DNA of 64,000 nucleotides, from the NCBI GenBank assembly GCA_947500845.1, contig CANMTP010000001.1, forward strand, positions 186,001 through 250,000, in the 5' to 3' direction. Position numbers and translations under genes: made by a program. This document shows positions 1 to 10,536 of the stretch, one piece after another. This stretch comes from an uncultured Aquimarina sp. Lineage in GTDB: Bacteria; Bacteroidota; Bacteroidia; Flavobacteriales; Flavobacteriaceae. Each line of letters opens with the position of its first letter. Position 1 is the stretch's first letter. Below the pieces are notes generated by a model. It had not been told where the DNA came from. It saw only the letters and a program-made list of their open reading frames with translations, and did no database searches.

Positions 1-141
1 TAAAATAACAGTAATCTTTTGTTAACATTTCAAATACATTAGTAGCAGTTTTCTGAAAAAACAGTTAAAAAAAGAAAGATTATATAATTTATTTAAACAA
101 AAGTTAACAACAAGTCAATCTTATATTAAATAATTACAACC

Positions 142-3100
142 ATGATTTCACAAATAAATTATTATTTTGTGAGCTCTAAAAGAACTATTTTAAATTTTCT
201 AGGATTTAGAATTATTCTGCTTGCATTTCTATTATTATATAGCTTCATTTCGACAGCATCCTCTTCAAATGAGCGCTTACTAAAATCAGACCTCTTTCAG
301 GAAAAAATTGTAACTGGAACTGTTGTAGATAAGGATGGAGTACCTCTTCCCGGGGTAAATGTATTTCTCAAAAATACCAATCAGGGTACTACAACTGATT
401 TTGATGGAAAATATTCTATCAGCACTACCGACAATGCTATTTTGGTATTTAGTTTCTTAGGTTTTCTAACACAGGAGATTTCAGTGCAAGGAAAAGCTGA
501 AATCAATGTTATTTTAAAAGAAGATGTTGATCAATTAGATGAAGTTATCGTTACTGGGTATTCAGCTCAATCTACGAGGGATATTACTGGTGCTATATCA
601 ATTGTAAATTCTGAAGAATTAGAATCTGTCGCACCGACCAGTATAGAGCAGGCTTTACAAGGTCAAGCTGCTGGTATCACAGTAGGAAACGAAGGTGGAC
701 CTGGGGGTTCTGCCGCAGTACGTATTCGTGGTTTTGGTACAGTTAATGGTAATGATCCTCTTTATATAATTGATGGTACACCAACAAATTCAGGATTATT
801 AGATATTAATCCAAATGATATAGAGTCACTACAAATCCTTAAAGATGCATCAGCTGCAGCTATTTATGGAATAAGAGCAGGTAACGGAGTTATTATTATT
901 ACTACTAAAAAAGGAAGCGCAAATCAAAAGCCAAAATTAAATATAGATACGTGGACCGGAGTAAGTTTTGTCCCTAATTCAGTATTTCCTGATATTGCGA
1001 CCCCTCAACAACATGCGGATGCTGTTTGGCGTGCTAGTATTAATAATACTGGTAATACACCCTCGCATCCTCAATTTGGAAATGGGCCAACCCCTGTTCT
1101 TCCCAATTATATAATACCTTTTGGGAGTGATACTGCTGGAGATGAACCTTATAGCTTAGAAAATAATCGCATTACCTTAGCAAATAAGGAAGGTACTGAC
1201 TGGTTAGATGAACTTTTTAATTCTGCATTTGTTCATAACATAAATATGAGTGCTTCTGCAGGAACAGAAAATTTTAAATCTTATTTTTCCTTAAATCTTC
1301 TCGATCAAAATGGCGTAGCACTTGCCTCCGATTTTTATCGTATTACATTAAGAGCTAATACAGAATTTGAAATATCGGATAAATTTAAAGTAGGAGAAAA
1401 TGTGTCATTATCTTATACAGAAAGAACATCGATCGATAGAAATCAAAGTACCGATGGAACCATTTCTGCTGCCATACGGATGCACCCGCTGATCCCTGTT
1501 TATGATGAAGGAGGTAATTTTGCAGGTTCTGGGGCAATTGGCCTTGGAAATGCCGATAATCCCATAGCAAGAGCACTAAGAGGCAAAGACAATAATGATA
1601 TAAACACCAGGATGTTAGGGAATTTTTTTGGGGAATATGAGATTATTCAGGGTTTGATTTTTAAAAGTAATTTAGGGTTTGACTTGTCTTCCTTCAATTC
1701 TTCTAATTTCTTTCCTATTGCAAGAGAAGGAGAAACAGTGGGTGTTACCAATAGACTAGAAGAGAGAAATATTACAAATAATATCTATACCTGGTTTAAT
1801 ACTTTAAATTATAATAATACATTTGGAAAACATTCTGTAGAAGCATTGGCCGGTACAGAATATAATTTCAACTCTCGCAATGATTTTGGCGCGTCCAGGA
1901 CAGGTTTTCTGTTTGATGAAGCTCTTAATACTAGAGTACTTGATCTGGGAACGAGTAATATTACTAATTTCGGTACTGCTTTTAAGACCAGCTATTTCTC
2001 TATATTCGGAAAAGTAGATTATAAATTTGATGACAGGTACTTATTAAGTTTTACGTTACGACGAGATGGTTCTTCACAATTTACAGAGGGTAATAAATAT
2101 GGTACTTTTCCCTCAGGTAGTATAGGTTGGCGTATTAGTAACGAAAACTTTATGAGGGATTCTAAATTTATCACAAACCTCATTCTGAAGGCAGGATATG
2201 GTGTAATAGGAAGTAATGCTAGTATTCCTGCATCTGACGTAGCTGATATTTTGTCCCCTAATATCGAATTTGATGCATATCCATTTAATGGTACATTAAA
2301 CACTGGGTACGCCTTGGCTAGCAGAGGAAACCCAGAGCTTACATGGGAGACAACAACTACAACAAATATTGGGTTATCTGCTACCTTGTTCAATCAGCTG
2401 GATATTGAAGTCGATATATATAATTCCCTTACAGAAGATCTTTTGGTAAATGATGAAGGAGACCCTACCGTTTTAGGAGTCACTAACATAATCAGAAGAA
2501 ATTTGGGAGAAGTAGAAAACAAAGGTTTCGATATCAATGTAAGATATTCTAGCTCTAATAAAAATAAATTCACGTATGGTATTGGAGTTAATCTATCACG
2601 ATACGTAAATGAAGTAAAGTTTTTAGACCCGGATAATCTTACTAAGTTTTTGGATGGAAGTACATTTAGAAATCACAGGCCTAACAGAACAATTGCAGGG
2701 CAACCATTAGCTGCTTTTTTTGTGAAAAGATTTTTAGGAAAAGACGAGAACGGCAGATTTATTTTTGAAGATATTGATGGCGATGGTGATACAGATAGAG
2801 AGGATCGTGTTTTTATAGGAAACCCCCATCCTGATTTCACTTTCGGGATTAATTTTAATGCTGCTTACGAAAATTGGGATATAAGCATGCTATGGCAGGG
2901 CTCATATGGTAATGATATTTATAATTTTAACAAGTATTTTCTAGATTTCAACACGTTCCCTGGTTCTAAAAGTGTAGACTACGTGCAAGAAAATGGATTA
3001 CCGGCATTAACAACGAGTAATACGTTGATTGACAACGAGTCAGATCCTTCTTCATTTTATCTTGAAGACGGATCTTACATCAGGATGAAAAATATTCAAA

Positions 3101-3327
3101 TAGGATATTCTATGCCTAAAGATGCTATAAAATCTCTGGGAATAGATGTAATGCGACTTTATATTCAGGGTAAAAACTTGTTAACTATTACAGACTATTC
3201 AGGTTTAGATCCCGAGATAAGTCTGGCAAATTTCGGAAGCACTAATAGAAACCTTACACTTGGCGTTGATGGAGGGGCATACCCTATTGATAGACAAATA
3301 TTAATAGGAGTCAATGTAACATTTTAA
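142..3327 (+). CDS. SusC/RagA-family TonB-dependent outer-membrane receptor (SusC1)
   Basis: This 1061-residue protein is an outer-membrane TonB-dependent importer for oligosaccharides, acting with the SusD lipoprotein encoded 13 bases downstream. A hydrophobic signal segment spans about residues 15-40. A CarboxypepD_reg-like domain follows (VTGTVVDKDGVPLPGVNV, about 56-130, ending in an FLGF strand). Next come a TonB box (LDEVIVTGY) and a plug domain containing RIRGFGTVNGNDPLYIIDG and ILKDASAAAIYG, then a long beta-barrel ending in an aromatic residue (NVTF). An acidic FEDIDGDGDTDREDR loop typical of SusC barrels is present. Length is normal for the family. The start ATG follows an AT-rich leader with no Shine-Dalgarno site, which is usual for Bacteroidota. 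The palindromic operator seen upstream of the second SusC is absent here, so this pair is probably controlled differently. The substrate cannot be deduced. Confidence 0.96.
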   Translation: MISQINYYFVSSKRTILNFLGFRIILLAFLLLYSFISTASSSNERLLKSDLFQEKIVTGTVVDKDGVPLPGVNVFLKNTNQGTTTDFDGKYSISTTDNAILVFSFLGFLTQEISVQGKAEINVILKEDVDQLDEVIVTGYSAQSTRDITGAISIVNSEELESVAPTSIEQALQGQAAGITVGNEGGPGGSAAVRIRGFGTVNGNDPLYIIDGTPTNSGLLDINPNDIESLQILKDASAAAIYGIRAGNGVIIITTKKGSANQKPKLNIDTWTGVSFVPNSVFPDIATPQQHADAVWRASINNTGNTPSHPQFGNGPTPVLPNYIIPFGSDTAGDEPYSLENNRITLANKEGTDWLDELFNSAFVHNINMSASAGTENFKSYFSLNLLDQNGVALASDFYRITLRANTEFEISDKFKVGENVSLSYTERTSIDRNQSTDGTISAAIRMHPLIPVYDEGGNFAGSGAIGLGNADNPIARALRGKDNNDINTRMLGNFFGEYEIIQGLIFKSNLGFDLSSFNSSNFFPIAREGETVGVTNRLEERNITNNIYTWFNTLNYNNTFGKHSVEALAGTEYNFNSRNDFGASRTGFLFDEALNTRVLDLGTSNITNFGTAFKTSYFSIFGKVDYKFDDRYLLSFTLRRDGSSQFTEGNKYGTFPSGSIGWRISNENFMRDSKFITNLILKAGYGVIGSNASIPASDVADILSPNIEFDAYPFNGTLNTGYALASRGNPELTWETTTTTNIGLSATLFNQLDIEVDIYNSLTEDLLVNDEGDPTVLGVTNIIRRNLGEVENKGFDINVRYSSSNKNKFTYGIGVNLSRYVNEVKFLDPDNLTKFLDGSTFRNHRPNRTIAGQPLAAFFVKRFLGKDENGRFIFEDIDGDGDTDREDRVFIGNPHPDFTFGINFNAAYENWDISMLWQGSYGNDIYNFNKYFLDFNTFPGSKSVDYVQENGLPALTTSNTLIDNESDPSSFYLEDGSYIRMKNIQIGYSMPKDAIKSLGIDVMRLYIQGKNLLTITDYSGLDPEISLANFGSTNRNLTLGVDGGAYPIDRQILIGVNVTF

Positions 3328-3340
3328 AAAGTACAAACAA

Positions 3341-5020
3341 ATGAAAAGATTATTTAAAATTATGCTAACAATGTCTCTGCTTTTTTTAGGCAATGGTTGT
3401 GATGAAAATATAGATATTCCCATAGAAGGAGAAATATCAGCGAGTGATGTTCCTCTTGATGCAAACTTCATAGAAACACAAGTTGTAGCTGCTTATTCTA
3501 TGTTAGATGGATTTAGACCCGGAACTAATAATGCTGCGGCCTCAGCACCTTCGAACTGGTCTTATGGCGAAGTTGCTTCGGATAATGCCTATAAAGGATC
3601 CGAACCCAACGATGGGGCATCAATAAATTTTATAGAATTTTATACTACGAATACAAATAACGATTATTTAGAAGGGAAATGGAGAGCTGTTTATGAAGGA
3701 GTCTCCAGGACCAATGTTGCCTTACGTTCTATAATCAGTGGTAGGGAATCTGGCGAATTATCTGAAGAAGAAGCTAACATCGCAGAGGGGGAAATGCGAT
3801 TTCTAAGAGCACATTATCATTTTGAAGCGAAACAAGTATTTAATAAAATACCCTATGTAACTGAGGAGGTTACAGAAAGTATCACAAATGAAGGGGTAGA
3901 CTCTTGGGCAAGAATAGAAGAAGACTTGGAACAAGCAATACTGTATTTGCCTGAAGAACAAGCCAGAGGTGATGGAGCTACAATATGGACAGCAAGAGCA
4001 TATCTTGCAAAGGTGCATATGTTTCAGTCAGATTTTGACGCTGCAAGACCCCTCTTAGATATGGTTATTAATAGTGGAGTATACTCTCTTAATAATCGTT
4101 ATCGTGATAATTTTGATTTAGCAACAGAAGACTCACCAGAAGCAGTGTTTTCGGTGGAGTATAGCGTAGGAGATACGCCACAAGACAGAAATGGTAACTG
4201 GGGTGATATATTATCAGGTTATAATGTAGGACCTGTGCAAACCTGTTGTGGATTTTTCCAACCATCCCAAAACTTAGTTAATGCCTTTAAAACAGATAAT
4301 AATGGATTACCACTTTTAGACTCTTTTAATGACTCTGATGTAGACTATAATGGCTTGGAATACATCGGTTACAATGGTACGGTAGACCCTAGATTAGATT
4401 GGACAGTAGCCCGCAGAGGCATTCCATTTTTAGGATATGGTATTTTTCCAGGGATAGAATGGATTAGAGACCCTAATAATGGTGGGCCTTACGGGCCTAA
4501 GAAATTTATTTTTTCTGCTGAAGAACGCAATAGTGCTCAAACAACGGTAGCTTGGGCAGGATTAGTTAATGCTATTGACCGGCATATTATTAGATATTCT
4601 CAAGTTTTGTTATGGAGAGCTGAAGTAGCTGCACAGCAAGGCGATCTATCCACAGCATTAGAATTAGTGAATAGAATTAGAAATAGAGCTGCACTTTCTA
4701 TAAATCAAGTGCGTTTAGATAATGGTGTGCCGGCCGCAAACTATCGAATCAATCCTTACCCTACTTTTACAGATGCAAACATGGCTCTAAAAGCCGTAAA
4801 ATTTGAAACCCGTCTTGAGCTAGCAATGGAAGGACAACGGTTCTTCGATCTAGTCAGATGGGGAGATGCAGAAAGAGTATTAAATGCATATATAGAAGAA
4901 GAAAGAACAAAAAGACCTCATCTGGAAAATGTGGGTACTTTTACAATGCAAAACAGATACCATCCTATACCCCAAGCTATTATAGACTTAAGCGGTGGGT
5001 TAATCACTCAAAATAACTGA
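3341..5020 (+). CDS. SusD/RagB-family nutrient-binding lipoprotein (SusD1)
   Basis: This 559-residue surface lipoprotein should cap the SusC1 barrel and bind oligosaccharide before import. It begins with a short lipoprotein signal ending in the lipobox GNGC. Family hallmarks are visible: EGEMRFLRAHYHFEAKQVF (about residues 150-170), the helix ending in IIRYSQVLLWRAEVAAQQGD, a tetratricopeptide-like ALELVNRIRNRA segment, and near the C-terminus FETRLELAMEGQRFFDLVRW followed by HPIPQAIIDLS. It lies 13 bases after SusC1 and 26 bases before the FAS1 lipoprotein, so the three are very likely one transcript. The length is typical and no defect is visible. Confidence 0.95.
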   Translation: MKRLFKIMLTMSLLFLGNGCDENIDIPIEGEISASDVPLDANFIETQVVAAYSMLDGFRPGTNNAAASAPSNWSYGEVASDNAYKGSEPNDGASINFIEFYTTNTNNDYLEGKWRAVYEGVSRTNVALRSIISGRESGELSEEEANIAEGEMRFLRAHYHFEAKQVFNKIPYVTEEVTESITNEGVDSWARIEEDLEQAILYLPEEQARGDGATIWTARAYLAKVHMFQSDFDAARPLLDMVINSGVYSLNNRYRDNFDLATEDSPEAVFSVEYSVGDTPQDRNGNWGDILSGYNVGPVQTCCGFFQPSQNLVNAFKTDNNGLPLLDSFNDSDVDYNGLEYIGYNGTVDPRLDWTVARRGIPFLGYGIFPGIEWIRDPNNGGPYGPKKFIFSAEERNSAQTTVAWAGLVNAIDRHIIRYSQVLLWRAEVAAQQGDLSTALELVNRIRNRAALSINQVRLDNGVPAANYRINPYPTFTDANMALKAVKFETRLELAMEGQRFFDLVRWGDAERVLNAYIEEERTKRPHLENVGTFTMQNRYHPIPQAIIDLSGGLITQNN

Positions 5021-5046
5021 TTTTAATGTTTAAATCTTAAAAAAGA

Positions 5047-6639
5047 ATGAAAACTTTTGTCAATATAAAAAAATATTTATTTATATGTATTGCCATTTTT
5101 TTATGGGTTTCATGTGATGATGACGATAACAATGGAAATATTTCGGACAATACACAACGAACAATTGTAGAACTATCTCGGCAAACAACTACATTATCTA
5201 CTCTAATTGAAGCTCTTTCTGTGGCTGACGGAAATTTAATTAGTCTTCTGGATGGATCTGAACCCTATACAGTTTTTGCCCCTGATAATGGTGCTTTTGA
5301 TAATTTGGCAACACTCATAGGTTTTAGCGATACAGAAACCATGTTGCAAAATATTGATAGAGGTTTGCTAGCCGAAATTTTAAGATATCAGATTGTGGCA
5401 GGAGTAAGTACGTCTTCCTCTTTACAAAATCGTAACGCTGTGCAGACATTGCAAGGTGAAGAAATAATAATCAATAAAATAGACAATAATGATTTTCAAG
5501 TATTAGATAAAACAGAACTGTCTTCGACATCGACATTCACAACGGTAACAGCAAGAGATCAAATAGCACTAAATGGTGTGGTTCATTTTACAGATAAGGT
5601 TCTTTTATCGGAAAACATTATCAACGCTTTTGCTATTGATATACGGCCCAATCTATTTCAGTTAGTAGCAGATACCCCATCACTTTCTTTGCTAGGAGAA
5701 GCTTTGATTATGACGAGTCTGGATGGTGTTCTATCCGGGGATAATGGTGGAGATGGATTTACTGTATTTGCACCTACAGATGATAATTTCGGAAATTTAT
5801 TAACACTATTGGGAGATAATTATAATGCTCTTGAAGATTTTGATAATTCTGTAGAAAGAGCACTATTATCTGAAATTCTTTTATATCACGTTATTCCGGA
5901 AGCATTAAATTCCTCAGAACTTGAGCCTGGTGAACTTTCTACTGCTTTGGACAATAATACTATTCAATTAGTTCCAGATGGTTCTTCTTTTTCTATTGAT
6001 GATCAATCAATGGTCAACGCAAATATTACTGCTATTGATATTGGAGCATACAATGGAGTAGCACATACTATTGATAATGTACTCATTCCACAATCAGTAT
6101 ATGACTTTATAGATTTGTTAGGGTCTGATGATCTTGAGCAGATTGTAACTGCTACTTCATCACTGTCTATACTAATGGCAGCACTCGAAAAAACACAATT
6201 AACTAGTTTATTTATAGATGATAGTAATGAAGGAGAAAATGAACCGGATAATTTCACTTATTTTAGAGAGGCCACTGTTTTTGCTCCAAGTAACACTGCT
6301 TTCCAGGATTTATTCGACGCATTAGGTTCAAATTACAATTCTATTGATGATTTTGAAAACGACGAAGAAATAGCTCTTTTAACTGATATTTTGTTATATC
6401 ACACAATTTCCGGCGAAATTACTTCGGAGAACTTGAGTGTAGGTACAATCAGTACTTCATTAGAAAATGGAAATATTGAAGTAATAGCCCGTGGTTCTGG
6501 ATTTGTCTTAGGTGATGTTACTAATGATGTAAATGCAGCCTTTATTAATACAGATATTGAGGCGAGAAACGGGATAGCTCATATAATAGATAAAGTATTG
6601 CTTCCTGCTAGTGCTGTTGCTTTTATTGATAATTTGTAG
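5047..6639 (+). CDS. Surface lipoprotein with three fasciclin (FAS1) domains
   Basis: This 530-residue predicted lipoprotein has a signal peptide ending in WVSC followed at once by DDDD. An acidic stretch after the lipid-bearing Cys matches the lipoprotein export signal described for Bacteroidota, so exposure on the cell surface is likely. Three FAS1-like repeats lie at about residues 40-190, 200-350 and 360-530. Each has the H1 pattern YTVFAPDNGAFDNL, FTVFAPTDDNFGNL or ATVFAPSNTAFQDL, and each has a later H2-like segment (GVVHFTDKVL, GVAHTIDNVL, GIAHIIDKVL). FAS1 domains mediate adhesion or binding. FAS1 proteins directly downstream of SusCD pairs are common and are thought to help hold glycans, but that role is inferred. 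The gene ends in a hairpin terminator. Confidence 0.9.
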   Translation: MKTFVNIKKYLFICIAIFLWVSCDDDDNNGNISDNTQRTIVELSRQTTTLSTLIEALSVADGNLISLLDGSEPYTVFAPDNGAFDNLATLIGFSDTETMLQNIDRGLLAEILRYQIVAGVSTSSSLQNRNAVQTLQGEEIIINKIDNNDFQVLDKTELSSTSTFTTVTARDQIALNGVVHFTDKVLLSENIINAFAIDIRPNLFQLVADTPSLSLLGEALIMTSLDGVLSGDNGGDGFTVFAPTDDNFGNLLTLLGDNYNALEDFDNSVERALLSEILLYHVIPEALNSSELEPGELSTALDNNTIQLVPDGSSFSIDDQSMVNANITAIDIGAYNGVAHTIDNVLIPQSVYDFIDLLGSDDLEQIVTATSSLSILMAALEKTQLTSLFIDDSNEGENEPDNFTYFREATVFAPSNTAFQDLFDALGSNYNSIDDFENDEEIALLTDILLYHTISGEITSENLSVGTISTSLENGNIEVIARGSGFVLGDVTNDVNAAFINTDIEARNGIAHIIDKVLLPASAVAFIDNL

Positions 6640-6654
6640 AATTGCCAAAAAAAG

Positions 6655-6695
6655 AAGAAGGATTAGTATTATTACTTACTAATCCTTCTTTTTTT
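6655..6695. terminator. Hairpin terminator between convergent genes
   Basis: GAAGGATTAGTA pairs with TACTAATCCTTC across an eight-base loop. It is flanked by an A-run on the left and a T-run on the right, so it can end transcription from both directions. It lies just after the FAS1 gene and before the convergent VCBS gene. Confidence 0.8.
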
Positions 6696-6794
6696 AAACG
6701 ACAATACAATGCTGACCACTAAGTGAGATGCAATGTTCAATTCAAGCTTAGGAGATGTTATATTTTATTATGCCAATAAATTTAATAATTTAGA

Positions 6795-9700
6795 TTAAAA
6801 TATTATTTCTCTTTTAGACCCTTTATAGTCAAAAATAACTGCCTTTGTGCATTTTTTTGGAACAGATAGTACTCTTGACGATTGTGATAAGTAGCCAGAT
6901 CCATAATTGAATTCAATTTTTCTGCTCTTACCATTTTCTAAAAATAGTAGGGCGTAGGCATCATTTGAGGATATTTTGATTTCCTTTTTAGCTCCTGAAG
7001 TTGCTTTAAAAACTTTAAGAGTATCCTGGTTTTGGGCTGCTATCAATAATTGATTTCCATTGCCAAAAGATAATCTTGCTAGCGATTTTCCGTTACCATC
7101 TACATAAAACCCACTTTCCTTCGTAGAAACGGCCTTAAAATTACCATTTCCGTCACCTTGTAATAAAAGCCCTTTGAAAGCATCATAGTTTCCATAAAAC
7201 ACTTCATTTCCGAAATCATTGCCAACCATTACGATATCTAGGTTCCCATCAAATGTATAATCGAAAACCGAAATTCCATAAATTGGTGCTAATTGGGCCA
7301 GAAGCGGAAGTGGATTTATAATAAATTTACCATTTCCTCTGTTCTCAATATAGCAGGAAGCCATATTGTTAGCATATAATGATAGGGCATTTTGTTTTTC
7401 TTCTTCCGAAAGTAACTTATCCAGAGTAGCCTTTGAATATTCCTCGTATCTATTAAACTGGTTTCTAAATTTGATGCTTTGAGAATTCAACTCGTCCCAA
7501 AAGTGTACAGGAAAAAGTTTTTTCTCTTCAGAGAACATATAGGCTTTTATATAGCAGAATAATACAGGGTCTATGCTTCCGTTTTGATCAAAATCATCTG
7601 CATAGACCCACATAGGATGTTTATATGAAACTTTATAGGGATTATTTAGCCCTAAATTTCCAACAATATAATCCATATCTCCATCATTATCAAAATCCCC
7701 GGGTGCGATACTGTTCCACCAACCAAATTGTGTGTCTAAGCCTGTATTTGTTAATTCTTTAAATACACCTTTTTCATTTTTAAAAATTTTAATATTCATA
7801 AATTCACCAATAACAATCAGATCTATTAATTGGTCATTATCTATATCGGTAAATATGGCGTCTGTAACCATTCCCGCATTATTTAAGCTTGGGCAAATTT
7901 TGGATGTAACGTCTGTGAAAACACCCTTATTGTTTTCTAGCAAATAACTTTTGGCTGGCAAAGGATAACTACCAGGAACCACCCTGCCGCCAATGAAAAG
8001 ATCTAGGTCGCCATCCTGATCATAATCAGCTGCTCGCACACAAGATCCGCTAGTTCTGATTTCCGGAACCGCATCTGTTGCTGGGGTAAAGGTTCCCTCA
8101 CCATTATTAAGGAAAAAGATATCCTTGTAGGTATTAGAACCTGGTTCGTCTTCGATACTACCATAGACAACGTAAAGATCCAAATCAGTATCATTATCAG
8201 CATCAAAAAGTAATAAGCCCTGTGGTTCTTTTGAAGTTATATTATCTCCAAAAGCATTATCTATTTTTTTAAATGTATTATTTTCTTCTTGAAGGTAGAG
8301 CAATATTTGTTGGTCAGCCGACCCACCAATAATAACATCCTCTAATTGGTCTCCGTTAACATCTCCCACTGCTAATCCTGGTCCGTTTTGAGAAAATTTT
8401 CGTGGAATGGTGCGCTGTATATTAAAATCAATTTTATCTTTTTCTGTATGAACGTATTTCAGATTATACTCCCTAGATGCTTCTGTAAAAAAAGTCTTGA
8501 TAAGCTCGTTATCAAATTCTGATTTCCCCCTGTTTTTAGCATTAATATAATCTACAACAATGCTTTGATTAGTTTTGGTAATACCTATTTTTTGTTCTTT
8601 TCCATCTGGCCATTGGATTAAAAGTTCTTTAGCTTCTTTATGATCCGGAATTCCAAAATGGATAATTTCATCCACAGAAGAAAGATATCCACGATTTAAA
8701 AAATGTTCATGATATTGAAAAGTACCATCTGATAAGTGTAGCGTTAATTTTGATCCAATACCACTTTTATTTAGCTTCGGGCCTTGTAACAGTACTTTTA
8801 GATACCTTGCTTTGTTTTCCCCATTTTTTCGATCTACTAAATTATTTCTAAAAACAAAGGCTGGATCGTTTATGTTATTAACTACATAATCCAGATCACC
8901 ATCATTATCAAGATCTGCAAACGCAGCTCCGTTTGAGAATGAAGGTATTTGTAATCCCCATTCTTTTGTTTTATTCTTAAACGAAAGGTGTTTATCATTT
9001 TTAAAAGCATAATTAGCTACTTTTACAACAGGCAATGAGTCCAATAACCTCTCCTCATCAAGATAAGATCTCACCTCAGAACGGTAATTAGCAAAATCTT
9101 TATCAGTTAGGTCTCTTGGAAAGCCATTAGTAATCAGGAGATCCTTATTGCCATCATTATCTACATCCACCATTAAGGGAGACCAACTCCATTCTGTTTT
9201 ATACATATCTGCATAAAGGCCTACTTCACTAAATGAGATATTCCTTTTATCCATAAATTGACCATTATTGATATGAAGCATATTACGGTTATACTGATGT
9301 TGATAACCGTAGCGCTGATCATTGATATAGTTAATATAACTTTTATTGCTTATCGTAGTTTTTATCCTGTCATTAGATTCTGGTAACATGTCCAGAGTAA
9401 TAATATCAGGAAGAGCATCATTATTAACATCTGCTATGTCGTTTCCCATAGAAAATTGACTTTGATGCTTTAAAAAAGAGTGAATACTATCTCCAAATGT
9501 TTCATTTTTGTTGTTGATGTACAGAATATCATTAGTCACAAAATCATTACTTACATAAATATCAGTCCATCCATCTTTATTAATATCTGAAAATGCTAGT
9601 CCCAGGCCATATCCTTCAATAGTTATACCTGCTTCTGAAGAAACATTAGTAAATGTATTGTTACCATTATTTCTATAAAGCCTGTCTGTATTTTCAGCTG

Positions 9701-10286
9701 AATTATCCTTTACTTTTGGGCGATACGAATTAGGGTTTCGTAAAGATAGTTTATTCGTTAACACATAAAGGTCTAAATCTCCGTCACGGTCATAATCAAA
9801 AAAACCAGCATGGGTACTATACCCGTCATCCGCTATGCCATAATTTTTAGCATTTTCTTCAAAAACAGGAATCCCATTTTTGTTTAACCCCTTATTTATA
9901 AACAACATATTTTCCCGGTCTTCTGCATTTTTTTTGGTTGTAGCGCAAATGTAGATGTCTTTCCATCCATCATTATTGATATCAACAATTGCGATACCCG
10001 ATGACCACTTGTTTCGAGTATCCATTTTAGAATATTCAGTAATATCCTGAAAACTAAAATCGCCTTTATTAAGATAAATCTTACTGGAAACCATATTACC
10101 TGTCAAGACTATATCCTGAAGGCCATCGTTGTTGAAATCTGCAATAGCAACTCCTCCGCCATTGTATAAATATTCGTAGGTCAATATGTTAAGAGAATCA
10201 TTCTCTGATATCATATTGGCAAAATATATACCCGTATTTTTAGGTTTTAAGAGTTGAAATAACGAATCATCTTTTTTACAAGACAC
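6795..10286 (-). CDS. VCBS/FG-GAP repeat lipoprotein with ASPIC/UnbV domain; signal peptide out of frame
   Basis: This protein of about 1163 residues is built of FG-GAP/VCBS repeats with calcium-type motifs such as DFNNDGLQD, DINNDGWKD, DVDNDGNKD and DLDNDGDLD, in two blocks around residues 35-480 and 620-1060. Between them is an ASPIC/UnbV-like domain (about 500-570, ending in LLIQWPDGKEQKI). The protein is probably anchored outside the outer membrane and binds polysaccharide or partner proteins. This family is frequent in flavobacterial polysaccharide loci and its precise role is unknown. The open frame has only a GTG (10286) near its start, inside what reads as a lipobox (FIVSC, then KKDD). 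A proper ATG at 10336 with MSKKK and a hydrophobic segment lies one base out of frame, because the run of A's between them is ten instead of eleven. The intended gene is therefore 6795-10336. Confidence 0.85.
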   Translation of the reverse strand: MSCKKDDSLFQLLKPKNTGIYFANMISENDSLNILTYEYLYNGGGVAIADFNNDGLQDIVLTGNMVSSKIYLNKGDFSFQDITEYSKMDTRNKWSSGIAIVDINNDGWKDIYICATTKKNAEDRENMLFINKGLNKNGIPVFEENAKNYGIADDGYSTHAGFFDYDRDGDLDLYVLTNKLSLRNPNSYRPKVKDNSAENTDRLYRNNGNNTFTNVSSEAGITIEGYGLGLAFSDINKDGWTDIYVSNDFVTNDILYINNKNETFGDSIHSFLKHQSQFSMGNDIADVNNDALPDIITLDMLPESNDRIKTTISNKSYINYINDQRYGYQHQYNRNMLHINNGQFMDKRNISFSEVGLYADMYKTEWSWSPLMVDVDNDGNKDLLITNGFPRDLTDKDFANYRSEVRSYLDEERLLDSLPVVKVANYAFKNDKHLSFKNKTKEWGLQIPSFSNGAAFADLDNDGDLDYVVNNINDPAFVFRNNLVDRKNGENKARYLKVLLQGPKLNKSGIGSKLTLHLSDGTFQYHEHFLNRGYLSSVDEIIHFGIPDHKEAKELLIQWPDGKEQKIGITKTNQSIVVDYINAKNRGKSEFDNELIKTFFTEASREYNLKYVHTEKDKIDFNIQRTIPRKFSQNGPGLAVGDVNGDQLEDVIIGGSADQQILLYLQEENNTFKKIDNAFGDNITSKEPQGLLLFDADNDTDLDLYVVYGSIEDEPGSNTYKDIFFLNNGEGTFTPATDAVPEIRTSGSCVRAADYDQDGDLDLFIGGRVVPGSYPLPAKSYLLENNKGVFTDVTSKICPSLNNAGMVTDAIFTDIDNDQLIDLIVIGEFMNIKIFKNEKGVFKELTNTGLDTQFGWWNSIAPGDFDNDGDMDYIVGNLGLNNPYKVSYKHPMWVYADDFDQNGSIDPVLFCYIKAYMFSEEKKLFPVHFWDELNSQSIKFRNQFNRYEEYSKATLDKLLSEEEKQNALSLYANNMASCYIENRGNGKFIINPLPLLAQLAPIYGISVFDYTFDGNLDIVMVGNDFGNEVFYGNYDAFKGLLLQGDGNGNFKAVSTKESGFYVDGNGKSLARLSFGNGNQLLIAAQNQDTLKVFKATSGAKKEIKISSNDAYALLFLENGKSRKIEFNYGSGYLSQSSRVLSVPKKCTKAVIFDYKGSKREIIF

Positions 10287-10336
10287 AATGAATATGATAG
10301 GTACTAAAAAAAATAAAAGGTTTTTTTTTTACTCAT
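10287..10336 (-). other. Out-of-frame lipoprotein signal peptide with A10 homopolymer
   Basis: On the minus strand an ATG at 10336 is followed by AGT and ten A's (10330-10321), then codons for a hydrophobic stretch ending at the lipobox Cys of the VCBS gene. As written, the ATG frame reaches TAG after about ten codons, and the downstream frame meets TAA at the run. One extra A joins them into a standard lipoprotein signal (MSKKKNLLFF, then LVPIIFIVSC). The cause is either a base-calling error in the homopolymer or a genuine slippage-prone site. Confidence 0.7.
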
Positions 10337-10536
10337 TAGTATATATATTATAGTATTTAAAAGTTTTTAGGTAAAATAATTTTTTTAGGGGATGTTTAGA
10401 AACGAAGTTAAAAAAAACTACAGTTCATTATAATACTATTTTATCAAAATAACATCATAAAAAACTAAATGGATGTCAAAATACAAAAAGTCGTATAATT
10501 GGTTTTATAAAAGTGGAAATTTGTGATACACCCACT

